Positions 16,933-24,977 of a stretch of 32,537 nt of DNA are shown one piece after another. Position numbers and translations under genes: made by a program. Under the pieces are notes generated by a model. That model saw only the letters and a program-made list of their open reading frames with translations. It ran no database searches and had not been told where the DNA came from. Source of the stretch: DASTPP01 sp035762175 (GTDB taxonomy: Bacteria > Myxococcota_A > Polyangia > Polyangiales > Polyangiaceae); assembly GCA_035762175.1 (NCBI GenBank), contig DASTPP010000283.1:1-32537 (forward strand). Reading direction: 5' to 3'. The first letter of the stretch is position 1. Every line of letters starts with the position of its first letter.

Positions 16933-17006
16933 CGAACGAGTCGCGACGGGCGGCTCCTCTCGGGGGGGCACGCCAGAGCTTTGCGCCACGAAGTAGGGAG
17001 ACGGCG

Positions 17007-18632
17007 ATGGGCGTTCACGTGATTCTCGACATCGATCCGCGTGGCATCGACAAGAGGGCGTGGGCCCGGGCCTACGACGAGACGCTGACCCTCTTGCGGG
17101 CGTGGCGACCGCGTCTCCTGGGCTGGGGCTGGCGTACGATCGAAGGCGTGCAAGTGCCCATGTACCGGCACGAGATCGAGCGCGTTGGCGACGCCCCTCG
17201 GCAGAGATGCTGGGCGGTCGTCGGCGACCAGGAGAGCTTGCAAACGGCCGAGTGCCAGTCGCTCTACCGTACCCTCGACCACTACGCGTTGCCCGAGGGC
17301 GAGCCCGACGACGATGACATCGTGGCCGCCGCCGCCGCCCCGAGCCGCGACGATACGGGCGGCGCTCGGCGGGTGTTCGGCGACAAGACCCAGGGGTGCC
17401 CCTACCATTTTGCCGTGCTCGCGGCGGCGATGCTCGTCGAAGAGCGCTTTCCGCGGCGCGCGATGGTGTGGGGCGACATCGATCGGGGGCAAGCCGAAGA
17501 GGCGCGGCGCCTGGCCGCCCCGTTGCTCGGCCGCGAACTACCGCTGCCCGTGCGCGTCGACGCCGAACGGCTCGCCGATCGCCTGCGGGTGCGCTACGGC
17601 GCCGACGCCCTGCCGGGCGCGTTCGAGCGCGTCTTTCTCGGCGATCCGAACGAGGTGCACGAGATCGTGCTGCGCGCGTTCCCGGGCGAGCACGGGGCAC
17701 GACAGTGGCTGCGGTCGCTGAACGAGTACCGCTCGCCGGGCTCGATCGGCACCGTCAACCTCTTGATCGCGTGGCTCAACGCCGGCCGCGAGCTGGGCGA
17801 AGCGTGCCGGCTCGCCTGCGTCGACGCCGAGGGGCCCCGCTACGCCCCCGAGGCCTTCGTCGACGCGCTCGCGTCGACCTGGGTCGCCGTCGCGCGCTCG
17901 GCGCGGGGGCCCCTCGACCCGTTTCGAAAGCCGCCCGGCGAGGCCCCCACCGTCGCCTCGCTGCTGGGCTCGTTCTTGCTCGATATGGGCACGTCGGGGC
18001 GGCGCCTTCGGGTCGAGCTCGGGCCCGACGCCATCGCGCGCGCCCTCCGGGCGACGTTCGGCGACGGAGGGCCGGCGCTCGCGGCGCGGCTGCACGAAAA
18101 GAGCGCCGCCCTCGAGGGCGAGCTCCGCCGGCACGCCGACGACGTGAAACGGTTCGTCGAGCGAGCGAGCCAGCAAGCCGGAGACGACACCGAAGCGCTC
18201 GCGACGCTTCACCCCGTCGACTCGATGGGAGAAAACCAACGCGCGTGGGTGCGAGCGACGGCGTGGGGCGTGATGCAAGCTCTGGCGAGGCTGCGCGCCG
18301 ACCCGGCCATGGCGGCGCAGCTCTCGGACGCGCCCAAAGCCAAGGGCGCGCTCGTCCGGGTGCTCACCAGGCGCCCGCTGACGCTCACCGAAGACGCTTG
18401 GGACGCCATCACGTCCGAAAACGACGCCGACGTTCTCGCCTGGTACGTCGCGCTCGCGAGCATGGGCGCCGACGAGCTGCGCGCCTACCAGGTGCGCCGG
18501 GCGCTGTTCGAGAACGCCGAGCTTCGCCAGTACGCGATAACGCTCGGCCGCGACCGCCGAGAGATGCGCGAGGTCGGCAAGCTCATCGCCAGCGCGTCCG
18601 GCGACCGGGGCCCGCGAGGCGTGAGCGAGTAG
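17007..18632 (+). CDS. Hypothetical protein, 541 aa, no family recognised
   Basis: The start is ATG 17007, with AGGGAG six bases upstream; the frame opens at 16905 inside promoter-like sequence. No signal peptide or membrane helix is visible, so probably cytoplasmic. The N-terminal half has conserved-looking blocks: GVHVILDIDP (2-11), LLGWGWRTIEGVQVPMYRHE, then GDKTQGCPYHFAVLAAAMLVE and AMVWGDIDRGQAEEARRLA at about residues 130-170. The C-terminal half (about 300-541) is mainly helical and charged. Codon use is fully host-like. It faces the lipoprotein gene tail to tail with 47 bases between. I recall similar uncharacterised proteins in Sorangium-type genomes but know no function. Confidence 0.75.
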   Translation: MGVHVILDIDPRGIDKRAWARAYDETLTLLRAWRPRLLGWGWRTIEGVQVPMYRHEIERVGDAPRQRCWAVVGDQESLQTAECQSLYRTLDHYALPEGEPDDDDIVAAAAAPSRDDTGGARRVFGDKTQGCPYHFAVLAAAMLVEERFPRRAMVWGDIDRGQAEEARRLAAPLLGRELPLPVRVDAERLADRLRVRYGADALPGAFERVFLGDPNEVHEIVLRAFPGEHGARQWLRSLNEYRSPGSIGTVNLLIAWLNAGRELGEACRLACVDAEGPRYAPEAFVDALASTWVAVARSARGPLDPFRKPPGEAPTVASLLGSFLLDMGTSGRRLRVELGPDAIARALRATFGDGGPALAARLHEKSAALEGELRRHADDVKRFVERASQQAGDDTEALATLHPVDSMGENQRAWVRATAWGVMQALARLRADPAMAAQLSDAPKAKGALVRVLTRRPLTLTEDAWDAITSENDADVLAWYVALASMGADELRAYQVRRALFENAELRQYAITLGRDRREMREVGKLIASASGDRGPRGVSE

Positions 18633-18679
18633 GCGTCTTCGAGCGACTCGCGCGACGCTTTCGGGCCCGGCCGCCGGCT

Positions 18680-19738
18680 TCACAAGGTCACGTCGCCGGG
18701 CGCGTTGGTGTCGAGCTTCGAGCGCCAGGTGATGGCGAGCTCGTCCGCGCACAGCAAGTTGTTCGAACCCCCCTCGGCGATCAGGGTCTGCCACTCGAGA
18801 ACGAGCCGGTACTTGCGCGCGCCCCCGCCGCTATTCGTATAATTGGACCGGAAGCGGCCGCCGTGGCCAAACCCCTCTAGCAGAATAGAATCGGCGGCGA
18901 CCCAGTCGTTGTACGCCGCGTCGGTCGTACGCTCGACGTGGACCATCACGCGGCCCTGGTTCGCCTGGCACGACTCGCTCAGGCTCTCGTGGCTGGACAG
19001 CTTGACGGCCTTGGACAGGCAGAACGCCATGGCGCGCTCGTGGCCGGCCGCCGTCGGGCCGCCGACGCCGGGGACGTTGCTCTGGCGCTGCTGCAGGCCG
19101 CCGGAGACGTGGGCGCCCGAGGCGATCTGGCTGTATTGCGAATTGAAATTGGCCTGAAACTCGAGATAGTCGAAGCCTTGATACCCGTAGTTGCTCGCGT
19201 AGGGGTTGCTCGTCCCGGCCCAGGCCCAGCAGTCTCTGTTCGCGTCCGAATTGCCGTCGTTCAACCCCTCGTTGGTGACGGCCAAGGCCCCGAACAGGCG
19301 GGGCGGGGCCGCGAGGTGCCGCGGCTCTGCGGCGATGCCGGCCACGCGCCGGGACACCTCGGCGTGGTGCTCGACGAGCCGCCGGGGGACGGGCGTGCCC
19401 TCGGGGGCGAGCGCCAGGAAGACCTCGAGGGCCGTGGCGTTCGAGTCGTCGAGCAGGGACGATAGATCGGTGTCGCCCAGCTCCCAGAAGGCGATGCCAC
19501 CGCCGGGCTCGGTCAGGCCCTCGTCCACGAACACGATCTCTCCGCCGGGCACCACGAGCGTCGCGATCTTGGCGTTCACGGTGCTCGCCGGCGCGGCCTC
19601 GGGCCCGCCGTTCTCGAGCTCGCCGGCCTCGCCCAGGGTACTCTCGGCCGCGTCACCGTCGAGGGTACTCGGGCTCTCGGTGCAAGCTTGAAGCAGCGCG
19701 CCCGCGAGGCAGAGAGAAATGAAGCCGATCGTTTTCAT
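18680..19738 (-). CDS. Predicted lipoprotein, function unknown
   Basis: 352 aa. The start is ATG 19738, where a lipoprotein signal begins (hydrophobic helix ending LLQAC, Cys19), with AAGGG about nine bases upstream. After a Ser/Glu/Gly-rich linker (about 20-50) comes a region with VVPGGEIVFVDEGL and a helical part, then an Asn/Tyr/Gly-rich domain (about 175-352) with DCWAWAGTSNPYASNYGY, FCLSKAVKL, SCQANQGRVMVHVERTT and GARKYRLVLEWQTLI. Several cysteines are present, fitting an exported protein. The composition suggests an outer-membrane or surface beta-rich protein. No family recognised. Upstream (19739-20049) is non-coding, so it probably has its own promoter. Confidence 0.78.
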   Translation of the reverse strand: MKTIGFISLCLAGALLQACTESPSTLDGDAAESTLGEAGELENGGPEAAPASTVNAKIATLVVPGGEIVFVDEGLTEPGGGIAFWELGDTDLSSLLDDSNATALEVFLALAPEGTPVPRRLVEHHAEVSRRVAGIAAEPRHLAAPPRLFGALAVTNEGLNDGNSDANRDCWAWAGTSNPYASNYGYQGFDYLEFQANFNSQYSQIASGAHVSGGLQQRQSNVPGVGGPTAAGHERAMAFCLSKAVKLSSHESLSESCQANQGRVMVHVERTTDAAYNDWVAADSILLEGFGHGGRFRSNYTNSGGGARKYRLVLEWQTLIAEGGSNNLLCADELAITWRSKLDTNAPGDVTL

Positions 19739-20049
19739 GGTCTGGCACCCTTTCGCGCCGTAAGGTCGGCGCAACGTCGTGAAGGCGCCAGTTGCAACGG
19801 GCATGCCTCGGCCCCACCCTCGAGTTCGCCAGGGAAATGGCCGACTCTGGCTCTCTCTGGGTGTCACCGCGGAATGACAGTGTTTTACGGGCGTGACAGC
19901 GCGGCGCTCGCCGGTGTCGCGCCGACGTTACGCGCTGCCCGCCGTGCGTAAGCATGACCCCGCGCCACCACCCGGCGACCGACCCCGAGAACGAGGCGGG
20001 CCCGGGGGCAGCCGCCCGGGCGCGGGCCTGGCGCGGTGGCCGGCCCGGC
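19739..20049. other. Intergenic region upstream of the lipoprotein gene
   Basis: Presumably holds the promoter of the minus-strand lipoprotein gene; I see no clear -35/-10 or sigma54 box. It ends in the 3' tail of a degraded minus-strand gene. Confidence 0.45.
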
Positions 20050-20582
20050 AGTCGCTCACTTTGTCGAAGGGCGGGGCTGGTCTCTGGAGCACCAAAGCCC
20101 AGGCCGTCTCAAGCAGGAGCGCCGTCGCCTCGGCCGGGCTCAGGCCCCCGTTGACGACGAGGGCACGGGCTCGGTCGGCGAGGCGCTTGGCCTTCTTGCT
20201 CAAGCCCGGGGCCTGGAGGCGGAAGAACTCGGCGCGGCCGTCAGCCGAACCGTGCTCGTACCCGAAGGGAAAGGCGGCGCGCTCGCGGAGGAAGCCGAGG
20301 TCGCACTCGAGATCTTCGTACCAGTGCGGGGGTGGAGAGAGTTGGGCAAGACGCCTTCTGCGTCCGCCCGTGCCCCGTTTCAACCTGCCGCGGGGCGTAA
20401 ACTCGCGGAATTGCCCCGAGCACTGCACCCTGTGCACCGGACCGACCGGCGCGCGGGGGCGACGCCGGTAATGTGGTCTGCCGTGGGCGTCGCCCGCCAC
20501 GCAACGACGCCGGGCGGGGCCTCGAATTCGGCCTCCTGCTGCTGGCGCAACGTGGTAAGAAATTCGATCTGGCGAGGCCATG
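20050..20582 (-). pseudogene. Probable frameshifted remnant of an unknown gene
   Basis: Protein-like sequence runs through two frames. One frame near 20580-20430 reads RQIEFLTTLRQQQEAEFEA then PPGVVAWRA. The next frame, about 20350-20050, reads HWYEDLECDLGFLRERAAF, FFRLQAPGLSKKAKRLADRA and GGLSPAEATALLLETAWALV. Third-position G+C fits coding on this strand in both parts, and the join lies around 20360-20440. No single intact frame with a sensible start covers both. No family recognised. A single sequencing error would also explain it, so an intact gene is possible. Confidence 0.35.
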
Positions 20583-20786
20583 CGCGAAACGCCCGAGGGT
20601 GCGAGGCCGAGGGGGAGAGCGAGGCGTGAGGGGGCCGTGCGCCGCACGCCCTCCCGGGGCGTGCGCGCGTCGAAGGCCTTCGGCGGAACGGGGCTGAGAG
20701 GCCGCGCCGCGACCCTTCGGGGGGCGGCGCCGGCGGGGCCTCAGCGGAAACCCACAACGAAGCGGAGAGAGGGGTCGGACGGGCCA

Positions 20787-23561
20787 ATGAGAGCGACACG
20801 AGCGAAAGGGCGCGGTTGGGGTGTGGTGGTGGCGGTGGCGGGCCTGAGCGCGGGCCCCGGCGGGTGCGGCGACGATCGGGCCGGCGCGCCCGAGCGGGCG
20901 GTGCCGGCGAGCGCGGGGCGCGCCGACGAGGGCGGCGCGAGCGCCCGTCGAAGCGCAGGCGGCGACGCGGAGCGCCTCGCCCCCGAGGGCGTCTCGAAGG
21001 CCCGCGGGCGTGGGCCGAGCGTCGAGCCGGGCGCGGTCGATCGCGCGGCGGGCGGCGTCTCGGGCGCGCTTCGAGAGGTCGACGACGACGCCGAGGGCTT
21101 CGACGCCGACGGGCGCCGCACCGACCATCACGGCTTCGGGGGCCTCGACGCGAGCGGGGCCCGGGGCGCAGGCCGGGGCGTCGCGTTCGCCGACGTGGGC
21201 CGCTCGGCAGGCCGGGGCGCCGAGGGGGGGGCGCTGGGGCCCGCCCGGGCCTCGGCGGCCGCGCCGGTGGCGGTCGCCGCCGGCGGCTACCACAGCTGCG
21301 CGTTGACGGCCGAGGGGGGCGTGCAGTGCTGGGGCGACAACTACGACGGGCAACTCGGCGACGGCACGACCGAAGATCGAAACGTGCCCGCCGCCGTGCT
21401 CGCTGCGCCCGGGGTGCCGCTGACGGGGGTGCGGGCGATCGCGCTCGGCATGTTCCATAGCTGCGCGCTGCTCGAGGGCGGGCAGGCGCTCTGCTGGGGG
21501 TACAACGCGTACGGGCAGCTCGGCGACGGCTCGAGCTCGAGCGCGCTCTACCCGACGCAGGTCAAGGTGTCGCCCGCCGAAGCGCTGGCGGGGGTGCGCT
21601 CGCTCTCGGCCGGCGCGTACCACGTCTGCGCGGCGCTCGGCGACGGGCGCGCGCGCTGCTGGGGGCACAACCAGTTCGGCAAGCTCGGCACGGGCTCTGG
21701 CGATTCGATCTCTCGCTACGCCGCGGAGGTGATGGCGTCCCCTGGCGAGCCGCTGGTGGGGGTGCGTTCGATCGCGCTCGGCTTGCACCATAGCTGCGCG
21801 CAGCTCGACGACGAGAGCGCGCGCTGTTGGGGGTACAACCTCTACGGGCAGCTCGGCTCGGGTACGGGCCTGAACTCGGGCTTGCCCGTGACGGTGTTGG
21901 CCTCGCCCGGGGCGCCGCTGGCGGGCGTGAAGGGGCTCGCGGTCGGCGCCTTTCATACCTGTGCGAGCTTCGGCGACGGCGGCGCCCGCTGCTGGGGCAG
22001 CGGCATCAACGGGCAGCTCGGTGACGGCCTGGCGGGGGCCATTCACAGTTACCCGAGGACAGTCTTGACGGCGCCGGACGAGCCGCTGACGGGCGTGCGG
22101 GCGCTGTCGGCCAACTTCGACCACACCTGCGCCCGGCTCGACGACGGCCGCGCGCTCTGCTGGGGCCTCAACACGTACGGCCAGCTCGGCGACGGCACCT
22201 CGCGCCGGCGGCCCTACGCCGCGCCCGTCGAGCGCTCGCCGGGCGCGCCGCTCGCGGGCGTGCACGCGCTCGCGATGGGCGACGGTCACGGCTGCGCCCT
22301 GACCGAGGCGGGCTCGCTGCTCTGCTGGGGCAACGGCGCGAGGGGGCAGCTCGGTGACGGGGCGGCCCCCCCGAGCTACCCCGCCCCCGCCCAGGCCGCC
22401 CCGGGCGTGGCCTTGAGCGGGGTGCGCGCGCTGGCGTTCGGCGACCAGCACGGCTGCGCCGTGACCGGCGCGGGCCAGGTGCTCTGCTGGGGGCGCAACC
22501 ACCGGGGGCAGCTCGGCGACGGCACCGACGCCGATCGGTCGTATCCGGTCTTCGTCGAGCAGGCGCCCGGGGTCCGGCTGCAGGGCGCGGTGGCCCTGGG
22601 GCTGGGGGGCACCCAAAGCTGCGCGGTGCTGAGCGACGGCAGCGCGCGCTGCTGGGGCCAGGCGTACGGCGACCAGCCCGGCGGCCCGAACCCCGCCTAC
22701 GCCGCGCCGCTGTTGGCCGCGCCCGGGGTGCCGCTGACGGGGGTGCGGGAGATCGCGCTCAGCCATAGCTTCGGCTGCGCGCGGCTCGAAGGCGGGCAGG
22801 CGCGCTGCTGGGGGTACAACGCGTACGGGCAGCTCGGCGACGGCTCGACGGGCACCTACGCCGAGTACCCCGCGCCGGTCTTGACCGCGCCGGGGGCGCC
22901 GCTGACGGGCGTGAAGGGGCTCGAGGTCGGCCTGGTGACGAGCTGCGCGCTGCTCGAGAGCGGGCAGGCACGCTGCTGGGGGTACAACTACGTCGGCGAG
23001 CTCGGCACGGGCACCACCGACGATTCTCCCTTTCCCATGCCCGTGCTGGCCGCGCCCGACGAGCCGCTGGCGGGGGCGCATTCGATCGCGTACGGCGACG
23101 GCCATGGCTGCGCGCTGCTCGAGGGCGGGCAGGCACGCTGCTGGGGGTACAACGGCTGGGGGAACCTCGGCCACGGCCCGGGCGCAGGCCTGCCGCATCA
23201 CTCCGTGAGTGTGCTGACCGCGCCCGGGGTGCCGCTGACGGGGGTGCGGTCGCTGGCGCTCGGCCACAACCATAGCTGCGCGGCGCTCGACGACGGGAGC
23301 GCGCGCTGCTGGGGCTCCAATTTCGATGCAGAGCTCGGCAGCGGCCCGGGCCCTTCTGCCGACTACGCCGTCCCCGTCGTGGTGACGGCGCCGGGCAAGC
23401 CGCTGACCGGGGTCGTGGCGTTGGCGGCGGCGAAAGTAAGCGCCTCCGCCGCCTTGTTGCGCACCGGCGCCGTGTACACCTGGGGCTGGAACGGGTACGG
23501 CCAACTGGGCAACGGCACCTCGACCTACCGCCACCGCCCCGTCGCCGTCGCCTGGCCCTGA
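20787..23561 (+). CDS. Exported RCC1-repeat protein with paired cysteines
   Basis: 924 aa. The start is ATG 20787, where a basic N-terminus and hydrophobic segment begin (GWGVVVAVAGLSAG, followed by PGGCGDD, a weak lipobox). Residues about 30-158 are low-complexity Gly/Ala/Arg/Asp linker. From about 160 to the end lie 14 RCC1/BNR-type repeats of about 50-55 residues with the core HSCALLEGGQALCWGYN followed by GQLGDG, predicting two seven-bladed propellers or one long array. Thirteen repeats carry a cysteine pair ten residues apart; the ninth has a degenerate GQLG box and the last replaces both cysteines. The pairs would form disulfides outside the cell. Such proteins are abundant in myxobacteria; function unknown, surface binding is a guess. 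It is followed by two inverted repeats. Confidence 0.9.
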   Translation: MRATRAKGRGWGVVVAVAGLSAGPGGCGDDRAGAPERAVPASAGRADEGGASARRSAGGDAERLAPEGVSKARGRGPSVEPGAVDRAAGGVSGALREVDDDAEGFDADGRRTDHHGFGGLDASGARGAGRGVAFADVGRSAGRGAEGGALGPARASAAAPVAVAAGGYHSCALTAEGGVQCWGDNYDGQLGDGTTEDRNVPAAVLAAPGVPLTGVRAIALGMFHSCALLEGGQALCWGYNAYGQLGDGSSSSALYPTQVKVSPAEALAGVRSLSAGAYHVCAALGDGRARCWGHNQFGKLGTGSGDSISRYAAEVMASPGEPLVGVRSIALGLHHSCAQLDDESARCWGYNLYGQLGSGTGLNSGLPVTVLASPGAPLAGVKGLAVGAFHTCASFGDGGARCWGSGINGQLGDGLAGAIHSYPRTVLTAPDEPLTGVRALSANFDHTCARLDDGRALCWGLNTYGQLGDGTSRRRPYAAPVERSPGAPLAGVHALAMGDGHGCALTEAGSLLCWGNGARGQLGDGAAPPSYPAPAQAAPGVALSGVRALAFGDQHGCAVTGAGQVLCWGRNHRGQLGDGTDADRSYPVFVEQAPGVRLQGAVALGLGGTQSCAVLSDGSARCWGQAYGDQPGGPNPAYAAPLLAAPGVPLTGVREIALSHSFGCARLEGGQARCWGYNAYGQLGDGSTGTYAEYPAPVLTAPGAPLTGVKGLEVGLVTSCALLESGQARCWGYNYVGELGTGTTDDSPFPMPVLAAPDEPLAGAHSIAYGDGHGCALLEGGQARCWGYNGWGNLGHGPGAGLPHHSVSVLTAPGVPLTGVRSLALGHNHSCAALDDGSARCWGSNFDAELGSGPGPSADYAVPVVVTAPGKPLTGVVALAAAKVSASAALLRTGAVYTWGWNGYGQLGNGTSTYRHRPVAVAWP

Positions 23562-23584
23562 TCGGTCGCACCCCTCGAGCGCAG

Positions 23585-23612
23585 CGGCGTGCGGAAGGTT
23601 GACCGCACGCCG
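23585..23612 (+). terminator. Hairpin after the RCC1-repeat gene
   Basis: Perfect 10-bp stem CGGCGTGCGG/CCGCACGCCG with loop AAGGTTGA, 23 bases after the stop. No T-run. Confidence 0.55.
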
Positions 23613-23633
23613 AGCCGTAGCGAAAGGGCGTCA

Positions 23634-23707
23634 ATCGGCACGGCGGGCAGGTCTCCGGGGTCGGTGGCGTAGCACCCCCGAGCCCGGGCACGGCCCGCCG
23701 TGCCGAT
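23634..23707. repeat. Long inverted repeat, 15-bp perfect arms
   Basis: Arms ATCGGCACGGCGGGC (23634-23648) and its exact complement (23693-23707) enclose 44 bases. It could be a second terminator, a structured RNA or a small mobile palindrome. Confidence 0.65.
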
Positions 23708-23749
23708 CGGTGGCGCGCGACGCGCCCCCGGGCTTTGCCCTGAGCGGCC

Positions 23750-23869
23750 GGCCTGGGCCGCCCGGCCCCCTGCCCGCGCGGGGTTTTTCGGCCATGCGAC
23801 CGAAAACGAGCGGGGGGGAGAAAAAAAGAGCGGGGGGTTAGCAACTGGCCCGAGGGTCGACCGATGGGA
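23750..23869 (+). promoter_or_regulatory. Conserved leader, copy A (upstream of zincin gene)
   Basis: About 120 bp closely similar to 30134-30255. Shared blocks: a 24-bp identical start (23750-23773), a G+C stem followed by TTTTT (CCCGCGCGGG, 23773-23782), the hairpin TTTTCGG-CCATGCGA-CCGAAAA (23785-23806), a purine-rich A7 run, GGTTAGCAAC, GGCCCG and GACCGA. It ends within a few bases of the ATG at 23874. Loss of frame between copies shows it is not conserved as protein. A regulatory leader or promoter is the simplest reading. Confidence 0.6.
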
Positions 23870-23873
23870 GGGT

Positions 23874-24977
23874 ATGAGCCCTCGAATCGAAGCCAGTTCT
23901 CCGCGCGTCTCCCCCCCAACGCCCCCTGATTACCGCCCGGCAGACCATGCCGGGGCACACGCCCCAAGGGCGGGGGCGCCCCCCGCAACGACAGGGTTGA
24001 CCGGCACCCGGGCGGCCAGCGATGACATCATCGTCGAAGGCCGGACGAGACCTGCCCTCGACGCTTCCGGTCGTATGGCGGCTTCGCCGTCGCCCGCGGC
24101 GCTCGCCCTCACCAAGCCACGATCGGGCCCCCTGGCCGCCGTCGGCGGCTTCTTCGGCGACGTCTTCGGCGCCCTCGGGTCGGCCGCCAAGGCGACAGGA
24201 CGGTGGGTGGCCGACCGAGCCGAGAGGGTGGGCGTCGCCGTCTCGGAAGTCGTCCTCGGCGCGGTCGACGGCGTCCATGCGATCGGGCGCGACTTGTGGA
24301 ACGGCGTTCGCGGCAAGGACCGCGAAAGCACCTTGCGTGCCGTCGTCACGGCGCCCTTTCATGCCGGCTGGTATGGCGCCCTCAAGGGGGTTTCGGCCCT
24401 GCAGACCGTGGTCGGGCTCGAGCCGAAGGGTCGCGCGGCGACCAACGGCGAAGCGGCGCTCGCCCGGAGCGTCTTCGGCCCCAGCCTCGATCTCTCGAAG
24501 GTGCGCATCAAAGAAGGGTCGGCCGGCCTGTTCAGCCTGACCAGTGAACGCCCTTTCAACTTCGGTAGCACCCTCTACCTCAAGAAGACCCCGGCGAACG
24601 AGCTCAACCAGCACACCCTGATTCATGAGCTGGTGCACTCGTGGCAACACCAGCATGGCGGGCCCGGCTACGCGCTCCGTTCGGCCGTGGCGCAGGGGCG
24701 GGGCACCGAAAGCGCCTACGACTGGAAGGCGGCGGCCCACGCGCGCGTGCCCTGGTCGAAGATGAACCCCGAGCAGCAGGCGAAGCTCATCGAAGACGCG
24801 GTCAAGGCGGGCTTCTTCGCGGGCATGATGCGGCCCGGCGGCGAGGTCACCAAGAAGGAGGGCGAAGCGCCTTTCGTCGTCTCTCGCCGGCTGCCCTCTG
24901 GCGCCACCGAGACCAAAGACTATACGGCCTATCTCAAGGCCTGCCTCGAGGAGATGCGCCATGGCCGCGGCGCCTGA
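23874..24977 (+). CDS. Putative zinc metallopeptidase-like (HELVH) protein, DUF4157-like
   Basis: 367 aa. The start is ATG 23874, right after GGGAGGG and the conserved leader. There is no classical signal peptide; the N-terminal 60 residues are Pro/Ala-rich and disordered. Residues about 85-175 have hydrophobic/amphipathic helices (GFFGDVFGALGSAAKATG). The core at about 200-265 reads VFGPSLDLSKVRIKEGSAG, then FGSTLYLKK and LNQHTLIHELVHSWQHQHGG, a zincin signature with HELVH at 251-255. This order (FGxSLDLSKVRI, then a strand, then HELxHxWQ) resembles DUF4157-type domains, which are often linked to extracellular contractile injection systems or polymorphic effectors; that link is family knowledge and no such system is in the window. 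Its 3' end overlaps the next gene by 17 bases, so the two are co-translated. Confidence 0.75.
   Translation: MSPRIEASSPRVSPPTPPDYRPADHAGAHAPRAGAPPATTGLTGTRAASDDIIVEGRTRPALDASGRMAASPSPAALALTKPRSGPLAAVGGFFGDVFGALGSAAKATGRWVADRAERVGVAVSEVVLGAVDGVHAIGRDLWNGVRGKDRESTLRAVVTAPFHAGWYGALKGVSALQTVVGLEPKGRAATNGEAALARSVFGPSLDLSKVRIKEGSAGLFSLTSERPFNFGSTLYLKKTPANELNQHTLIHELVHSWQHQHGGPGYALRSAVAQGRGTESAYDWKAAAHARVPWSKMNPEQQAKLIEDAVKAGFFAGMMRPGGEVTKKEGEAPFVVSRRLPSGATETKDYTAYLKACLEEMRHGRGA

Noticed and set aside
20241..23534. 1097-codon minus-strand frame opposite the RCC1 gene
   Set aside because: Arg/Ala/Pro-rich shadow created by the high G+C of the RCC1 repeats; no motif, and the plus-strand product is clear.
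23794..23841. Leader peptide MRPKTS... shared by the two leaders (also 30178-30285)
   Set aside because: Only the first six codons agree; indels then shift the frame, so conservation is at nucleotide level.
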